Shown here: piece by piece, positions 58,932 to 64,000 of the stretch
Layout: each line of letters starts with the position of its first letter
Position numbering within the stretch: position 1 is the first letter of the stretch
NCBI GenBank assembly: GCA_000759755.1
Contig: BBMW01000011.1
Coordinates: 404,310-468,309 of the forward strand
DNA: 64,000 bases
Direction of reading: 5' to 3'
From: Citrobacter werkmanii NBRC 105721
GTDB lineage: Bacteria; Pseudomonadota; Gammaproteobacteria; Enterobacterales; Enterobacteriaceae
The notes under the pieces: model-generated
What the model saw: the letters and a program-made list of their open reading frames with translations, nothing else
Told to the model about the DNA's origin: nothing
The model's database searches: none
Made by a program: the position numbers and the translations under genes

Positions 58932-59828
58932 CTATTTACCCACAAACAGTTTGGGGATTTCCCGCAGACACCAGGATTTTGCCTCGCCCATACTGTCTCG
59001 CCGCCAGGCCATAATGATATCAATTTCACTTGTCGACTCAGGGCTTACTACCCGCAACCGACCAGCCGCAATATCCTCTTCCACCAGCGGGTAAGGCATC
59101 GTCGCCACACCCAGTCCGGCTAACAGCGCCTGACGTTTATCTTCTATCGAACTCACCGTCAGACGAGGTTGTTTATCCAACAGTTGCACGGTCAACACCG
59201 GACGTTCACGAGCGGTATCCGCCACCGCGATACCACGGTATTTCACGCGGGTGACTTCCGATAATGGTTCCGGCTCCTGATGGATAGGATGATCCGGTGC
59301 CGCCACATACACGTTCATCAACGAGTACAGCTTGCGCGAGTTGATTTCGGAAGATGAGCGAAAATGCATATCCGGCGCAATCACGATATCCGCTCTCCCT
59401 TGCTCCAGACGCTCCCACGCCCCGGCCAGAACTTCAGTGATAACGGAAAGCTGGGTATTGGCCTTCCCGGCAAGCCTGTCGATCAGCGGGAAAAACGCCG
59501 CCGTCGGCACCAACGCTTCGGTCACGATGGTCAGATGCGTTTCCCACCCACGCGCCAGTGCTTCGGCATCGGTAGTCAGCTTATCCGCAGCCTCCAGCAG
59601 GACGCGTCCACGCTCCAGCAGCATACGCCCGACGTTGGTGAATTTTGTGCGATGACCTGAACGGTCAAACAAGACGACGTCCAGCTCTTCCTCCAGCTTC
59701 TGCATGGTATAGCTGAGGGCTGAAGGAACCCGCCCCAGTTCATCTGCCGCGGCGGCAAAGCTACCGCGTCTGTCTATTGCGTCCATGACGCGTAACGCTT
59801 CAAGCGTTAAAGCCCTTTCTTTGGCCAT
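58932..59828 (-). CDS. yhaJ: LysR-family regulator YhaJ
   Basis: The 298-residue LysR-type regulator starts MAKERALTLEALRVMDAIDR. The helix-turn-helix is SFAAAADELGRVPSALSYTM and a periplasmic-binding-like effector domain follows. In E. coli it senses dinitrotoluene-type compounds and activates yqjF and yhaH. In pathogenic strains it also affects type III secretion. The open frame runs 23 codons further (59897), but GAGAACGAG before ATG 59828 and the 298-residue length support this start. It is divergent from yhaK. Confidence 0.94.
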   Translation of the reverse strand: MAKERALTLEALRVMDAIDRRGSFAAAADELGRVPSALSYTMQKLEEELDVVLFDRSGHRTKFTNVGRMLLERGRVLLEAADKLTTDAEALARGWETHLTIVTEALVPTAAFFPLIDRLAGKANTQLSVITEVLAGAWERLEQGRADIVIAPDMHFRSSSEINSRKLYSLMNVYVAAPDHPIHQEPEPLSEVTRVKYRGIAVADTARERPVLTVQLLDKQPRLTVSSIEDKRQALLAGLGVATMPYPLVEEDIAAGRLRVVSPESTSEIDIIMAWRRDSMGEAKSWCLREIPKLFVGK

Positions 59829-59932
59829 CTCGTTCTCATTCAGGAAATTTGAACATACCAGGCAGAATATCTGGCTAACAATGCAGCGTCTAGCCATTTA
59901 ACATAAAAGGAAGTAAAGAGAGGTCAAGAACT

Positions 59933-60634
59933 ATGATTACTACCCGTACAGCCAAACAATGCGGACAGGCAGACTACGGCTGGCTGCAGGCCCGTTATAC
60001 CTTCTCCTTTGGACACTATTTTGATCCTAAACTGCTGGGTTATGCCTCGCTGCGTGTTCTGAACCAGGAAGTTCTGGCACCGGGGGCCTCTTTCCAGCCA
60101 CGTACCTATCCGAAAGTGGATATCGTCAACCTGATCCTCGAAGGGGAAGCTGAGTACCGCGACAGCGAAGGCAACCATATCCAGGCTAAAGCGGGCGAAG
60201 TGCTATTGCTCGCGACACAGCCCGGGATCAGCTATAGCGAACACAATATCAGCAAAGATAAGCCGTTAACCAGAATGCAGCTCTGGCTGGATGCCTGCCC
60301 GCAGCGTGAAAATGCCTGCGTGCAGAAAGCCATGCTGAGTGCCGGTAAGCATCAACTGCTGGCCTCGCCGGACGGTGAGCAAGGCAGCCTGCATCTGCGC
60401 CAACAGGTTTGGGTGCATCATGTTGAGCTGCAACAAGGCGAATCGCTCAGTTTTCAGTTACATGGGCCTCGCGCTTATCTCCAGTCGATCCACGGCAGAT
60501 TCCATGCGGTGACGGCTGGAGCCGAAAAAGAAGCACTCACCTGCGGCGATGGCGCATTTATTCGTGACGAAACTAACATAACGTTAGTCGCCGATACCCC
60601 GCTACGTGCTTTGCTGATAGATTTGCCCGTATAG
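59933..60634 (+). CDS. yhaK: Pirin-family bicupin YhaK
   Basis: The 233-residue double-cupin protein starts MITTRTAKQCGQADYGWLQA. The pirin N-domain includes YTFSFGHYFDPKLLGYASLR and RVLNQEVLAPGASFQPRTYP, and the C-domain includes VWVHHVELQQGESLSFQLHG. The E. coli protein is reported to lack a bound metal and to be a marker of oxidative/nitrosative stress. It is divergent from yhaJ, a plausible regulator. Confidence 0.93.
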   Translation: MITTRTAKQCGQADYGWLQARYTFSFGHYFDPKLLGYASLRVLNQEVLAPGASFQPRTYPKVDIVNLILEGEAEYRDSEGNHIQAKAGEVLLLATQPGISYSEHNISKDKPLTRMQLWLDACPQRENACVQKAMLSAGKHQLLASPDGEQGSLHLRQQVWVHHVELQQGESLSFQLHGPRAYLQSIHGRFHAVTAGAEKEALTCGDGAFIRDETNITLVADTPLRALLIDLPV

Positions 60635-60660
60635 TCATGGAAAACAATGGAGTACGACTA

Positions 60661-60810
60661 TTGAGCAAGAAAAAAACAAAAAAACGCCAGCCGCAGGTTG
60701 AGCCGCAAAAACAGGACACGGCGACTTTCGGTTATGAAGAAATGCTGACAGAACTGGAAGCGATTGTGGCCGATGCCGAGCTACGGCTCGAAGACGAAGA
60801 AGCCGCCTGA
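60661..60810 (+). CDS. yhaL: Small protein YhaL (TTG start)
   Basis: The 49-residue protein SKKKTKKRQPQVEPQKQDTA continues FGYEEMLTELEAIVADAELR and ends LEDEEAA. It has a basic start and an acidic helical end, as in E. coli YhaL, whose function is unknown. An in-frame ATG at 60637 would add eight residues, but GGAG stands 8 nt before the TTG and the conserved part begins there. It starts 26 nt after yhaK. Confidence 0.82.
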   Translation: MSKKKTKKRQPQVEPQKQDTATFGYEEMLTELEAIVADAELRLEDEEAA

Positions 60811-60862
60811 AAAGGCGGCTCAGGCTGATGCCGGGTAGCGGCTGCGCCTTACCCAGCCTACA
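60801..60862 (+). repeat. Terminal hairpin of yhaL plus REP unit
   Basis: AGCCGCC-TGAAAA-GGCGGCT (60801-60820) overlaps the yhaL stop codon. A REP unit (GATGCCGGGTAGCGGCTGCG with CCTTACCCAGCCTAC) follows up to the cyuA stop. Confidence 0.7.
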
Positions 60863-60864
60863 GA

Positions 60865-62175
60865 TTAATGCGCTTTACTGGCCATGATCTCAATGATCTG
60901 CTTGTCGGTTTCCTGCATTGACCGACACGCCAGCGCGCACAGGTTAGTGATAGATTGCTCCACGTTATGCGCCACAATCCCTTCGTTACCCGTTACAGCA
61001 GTATCGTCCAGAGCCATCAGCACCGCTTTCCACGCCGCAGATGCGCTGGTTGAAACTTTCATCGCGCAGCTGTTTGAGGCGCCATCGCAAATCATTCCGC
61101 TCACGTCGCCAATCATGCTGCTGATCGCCATCGCGATGGTGTTGTAGCGCCCATCGACAATCCATGCCATACCCGCCGCAGCGCCCATCGCCGCCGTGGT
61201 TGCCGCACACAGTGCGGACAAACGTGGAAGCTGATGATGGATGTAGATTGCGCTCAGGTGAGACAGCATCAGCGCACGCGCCAGTTTTTCCTCATCCGCG
61301 CCAAAGTGCTCAGCAACCACCATCACCGGAACAGTGGCGGTAATACCCTGATTACCGGAGCCGGAATTGCTCATCGCTGGCAGCGTCGCCCCGCCCATTC
61401 GCGCATCCGATGCCGCACTGGTACGGATCAGAATGGCGGTAGATAGATCGTCTGCCAGCAGGCCACGCGCGCACTGCTTCTCAAGCGTGGTTCCGATGTG
61501 CAAACCCCAGTTACCGCGCAGCCCTTCCTGAGACAACGCCCCGTTCAGTTTTGCCGCATCGAGAATAAAGCGGATTGACGCAAACGGCACCGCATTCACA
61601 AACGCCAGAATCTCTTCCAGCGACGTGTGAGACAGCACCGCCAGCGGTGATTCCTGCTCCTCTTCCTGAGTGCTCTCTTCTGTCGCGAACACCACGCCTT
61701 TGTTGGTTTCAATGCGCACAACGTTGGTATGGCCGCCAACAATGGTCACGCACGCCCATCCTTCAGCGCTGTACACTTTCGCACGGGAAAAAAGAATATC
61801 TTCGCAAGGCTCTTGCAGCATCACCGTAACCTTCCCGGCGCTCAGCATCGCTTTGGCCTGCGCCACCGCCTCAGCCGAAGCGTCTTTCAGCACTTCCAGC
61901 CCGGCTTTGGCGTTACCACCGATCGCGCCCAGCGCGGCGGCAATCGGTAACCCCACCATGCCAGTCCCCGGAACGGTCACACCCAGGCCATTTTTCATCA
62001 GGTTTGGCGAGACCCACGCATCAATGCGTTCAACCGCGCCGTCCAGCTCAGACGATGCGACCGCCGCCGCCAGAGCCAGAGAGATAGGTTCCGTGCAGCC
62101 CAGCGCGGGCTTCACTTCTTCCTGCACTGCGCGAATAAAATTATCCCATAATGGATTCAATGTAGTCTCAAACAT
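60865..62175 (-). CDS. cyuA: L-cysteine desulfidase CyuA
   Basis: The 436-residue protein of the serine-dehydratase-like/UPF0597 family starts [20 protein letters not shown]. The cluster-region text [36 protein letters not shown] and [20 protein letters not shown] hold the conserved Cys that bind a 4Fe-4S cluster. It splits L-cysteine into pyruvate, ammonia and sulfide, mainly in anaerobic growth. It is 24 nt after cyuP on the same strand. It was formerly yhaM. Confidence 0.94.
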   Translation of the reverse strand: MFETTLNPLWDNFIRAVQEEVKPALGCTEPISLALAAAVASSELDGAVERIDAWVSPNLMKNGLGVTVPGTGMVGLPIAAALGAIGGNAKAGLEVLKDASAEAVAQAKAMLSAGKVTVMLQEPCEDILFSRAKVYSAEGWACVTIVGGHTNVVRIETNKGVVFATEESTQEEEQESPLAVLSHTSLEEILAFVNAVPFASIRFILDAAKLNGALSQEGLRGNWGLHIGTTLEKQCARGLLADDLSTAILIRTSAASDARMGGATLPAMSNSGSGNQGITATVPVMVVAEHFGADEEKLARALMLSHLSAIYIHHQLPRLSALCAATTAAMGAAAGMAWIVDGRYNTIAMAISSMIGDVSGMICDGASNSCAMKVSTSASAAWKAVLMALDDTAVTGNEGIVAHNVEQSITNLCALACRSMQETDKQIIEIMASKAH

Positions 62176-62199
62176 AACAACAACCTTTGCTCAGATAAC

Positions 62200-63531
62200 T
62201 CAGGAAAATGCCAGGAACGGAGAAACGCACAGCAGCAAGCCCGTGATAATAATCAGATACAGGGAAGCGCCTTTGTATTTGTGCAGTGCAGGAACTTTGT
62301 AGACCAGCCACGCCGGGATCAGACAACCCACCATGCCGAAGATTGGACTACAAATAGACGTGAAGCTCAGTACCGGCGCATTGAGCACAATTGCGCTCCA
62401 GGCCAGCAGAATGGCGAAAATCATAATGCCGCGCTGCACCAGGGTTTCATTGATTTTCTCGGCTGGCATTTTACGGCGCAGCACGTTCATCACGATCCCC
62501 TGAGTAGCTTCACGGAAGCCTAAATAGACGCCGAAGAAGGCAGTCATTACGGCAAAGATGTTCAGGATAACGCTGACGATTTTCACCCAGCCAGCACCAT
62601 CGCCGCTGATAAACTGCGCAGCAATCGCCAGAGCGGAAATGTTCTGCTCATAGGCTTTAACCGCTTCGTCGTGGCCCATCGCCAGCGTGAAGGAAACGGC
62701 GTAGAAAAAGACCGTAACGAACAGAATACCAAACGCGATATTCATAGCGCGCAGCGCTTTATGACGCGCCACCTCAATGGATTTTTCGCGAGAACGATAT
62801 GAGATAACCATTGGGCTAAGAGTCTGAATAAACAGAATCGAGGTCAGCGTAAACGGCAGCGTGATAATCGCGTTTTTGATCAGCAGCGCCATCGGCGGCA
62901 GCGAACCTACGTTATATAAATGCCACATCCCTACCATCGACACGCCAAGCGCCGCTACCACCAGCAGCTTGGTCAGTACCATACCGGTAGAGATTTTAAA
63001 CAGCAGTTTTTCCCCGCGCGACGAGATGGCCACCAGGATGCAAATTAGCACCAGGCCATAGAACGGGCTGTCGGACAGTAAGCCTTCAGTCAGGCCAAAC
63101 GTGTGCAGATAGGAGGCGCTGTCGTTAGTGATGGCGGTGGAATAGACGAACATCCAGATGACCAGCATCACAAAATACAATGCCCCCAACAGGATGCCCC
63201 AGTTTTTACCCAGGTAGCCGCTGATCACGCTCGGGTAGTCTTTGCATTCTGGGGATTCAGCCAGCGTATTGATAAACAGACGCTGGAACAGATACATGGC
63301 AGGGTAGCCGATGATAGAGGAGAGTAAGAATACCCACAGCCCCATCAGTCCTACCTGGACGGGAAGAAAAACAATCCCCGCGCCGATTGCCATACCGATA
63401 CTCATAATGACCCAGCCGGTGTCCGTACTGTCGAATTTAATGGCTTCGCGCCATTCACTTTCGGTCATTCCCGCCCGACGTGCCGGAGCAGATGCGTCGA
63501 GTATTACGCTGCTATTCGTTGCCGTTTCCAT
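62200..63531 (-). CDS. cyuP: Cysteine transporter CyuP (HAAAP family)
   Basis: The 443-residue hydroxy/aromatic amino acid permease-like protein has about eleven membrane segments. It starts METATNSSVILDASAPARRA and has the motif region SIGMAIGAGIVFLPVQVGLM near residue 45. It is the first gene of cyuPA, which in E. coli is switched on by cysteine through CyuR (DecR). The length equals E. coli YhaO. An AATTATGG context with GGGAAA precedes the ATG. Confidence 0.93.
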   Translation of the reverse strand: METATNSSVILDASAPARRAGMTESEWREAIKFDSTDTGWVIMSIGMAIGAGIVFLPVQVGLMGLWVFLLSSIIGYPAMYLFQRLFINTLAESPECKDYPSVISGYLGKNWGILLGALYFVMLVIWMFVYSTAITNDSASYLHTFGLTEGLLSDSPFYGLVLICILVAISSRGEKLLFKISTGMVLTKLLVVAALGVSMVGMWHLYNVGSLPPMALLIKNAIITLPFTLTSILFIQTLSPMVISYRSREKSIEVARHKALRAMNIAFGILFVTVFFYAVSFTLAMGHDEAVKAYEQNISALAIAAQFISGDGAGWVKIVSVILNIFAVMTAFFGVYLGFREATQGIVMNVLRRKMPAEKINETLVQRGIMIFAILLAWSAIVLNAPVLSFTSICSPIFGMVGCLIPAWLVYKVPALHKYKGASLYLIIITGLLLCVSPFLAFS

Positions 63532-64000
63532 AATTTCCCGCTCAATGTGTAGGTAGAGGTTTTTTTATTTTTTTCGTACTGCTTAATGCGATACGCAGTA
63601 CATAAGGTGCAGGTGAGCTATTGGAGTAATGAAGAAATCATACGCGCAGGATCAGAGAAAAACTTTACAAATAAACCCCTGTAATTTCTAAAAGTTAAGA
63701 AATATTTTCTCTTTTAATAACATTAAATGTATTAAATTTCTGTTTTTGAAGCAGATCACAACAAAAAAGGTGCGCTAAAGTACTAATGTTTGTCAGTTAA
63801 GCATTATCGAGAACATGTGATTCTAGTTCAGGATTCCGTTCACCTCAGCGGTGTCATTTCTCTGAAACGCCGTTACCCGTGAACGTGCAAGGGAGGCTCA
63901 TCGCCGCCTCCCTTGCAACCCAGGCTCCCGGCGGGAAAATCGTCGCTGCGCGATTCATTCGTCTTATGCCGTCTGCCTGTCGGGTCGGGGCCGAGCCTGC
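63532..64000. other. cyuP upstream region and right edge
   Basis: The first 250 bp are AT-rich and should hold the cyuP promoter and CyuR site (a TTTCTAAAAGTTAAGAAA dyad lies at about 63687-63704). From about 63840 the DNA becomes GC-rich. It contains a perfect 12-bp hairpin, TGCAAGGGAGGC (63886-63897) with GCCTCCCTTGCA (63906-63917), without a T-run. No gene longer than about 35 codons is seen. In E. coli tdcG would come next, and no part of it is visible here. Confidence 0.45.

Noticed and set aside
63820-64000. RNase P RNA (rnpB) at the right edge
   Set aside because: I considered it because rnpB is not far away in E. coli, but none of the conserved rnpB segments, such as the GAGGAAAGTCCGGGC region, are present.

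Overview
The window is chromosomal DNA of an enterobacterium, most probably Citrobacter. The backbone keeps E. coli K-12 gene order (tsaD, rpsU-dnaG-rpoD, mug, ileX, then yqjH, yqjI, aer, patA, ygjH, ebgRAC, ygjIJK, fadH, rlmG, ygjP, ygjR, alx, sstT, ygjV, uxaAC, exuT, exuR, yqjA to yqjG, yhaH to yhaL, cyuA, cyuP). It also carries a complete coenzyme-B12-dependent glycerol fermentation (dha) regulon whose products read like Citrobacter freundii proteins. These family and synteny statements rest on recall, not on a database search.

Layout. 1-6.6 kb: the 3' end of ureG, then tsaD, the macromolecular-synthesis operon rpsU-dnaG-rpoD with an ERIC-type repeat in both of its gaps, mug and tRNA-Ile(CAU). 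6.6-9.1 kb: a gene-poor, AT-rich stretch with a Gln-rich lipoprotein, a 42-residue secreted Cys/His peptide, two unexplained open frames and a yoaC-like gene. 9.2-21.9 kb: the dha regulon. dhaBCE-dhaF (dehydratase and large reactivase subunit) runs leftward. orfY-dhaT-dhaG-orfW (1,3-propanediol dehydrogenase, small reactivase subunit, adenosyltransferase) runs rightward. Then come dhaR (activator), dhaD (glycerol dehydrogenase) and dhaK (ATP-dependent dihydroxyacetone kinase). 22.0-24.0 kb: a cyclopropane fatty acid synthase paralogue divergent from an AraC-type regulator. From 24.0 kb the E. coli-like backbone resumes.

How the genes work together. The dha genes split glycerol into an oxidative branch (DhaD, DhaK) and a reductive branch (DhaBCE, DhaT), with DhaF/DhaG and OrfW keeping the B12 enzyme active. 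The backbone holds further catabolic modules: ebg (beta-galactoside), ygjK (alpha-glucosidase), uxaCA-exuT-exuR (hexuronate), patA (putrescine) and cyuPA (cysteine). It also holds metal and pH homeostasis genes (yqjH/yqjI, alx) and envelope genes (yqjA-mzrA, yqjCDEK).

Most useful observations. A 15-bp near-palindrome occurs in pairs, 30-32 bp apart, before dhaB, dhaD and dhaK, and is a good DhaR-site candidate. An EbgR-operator-like palindrome overlaps the ygjH ribosome-binding site. A tiny Cys/His-rich exported peptide lies beside the tRNA. A 150-bp element between uxaA and uxaC has an end that supplies the uxaC stop codon. No CRISPR array, transposase or integrase gene was found, and I saw no clear example of an entirely new system.
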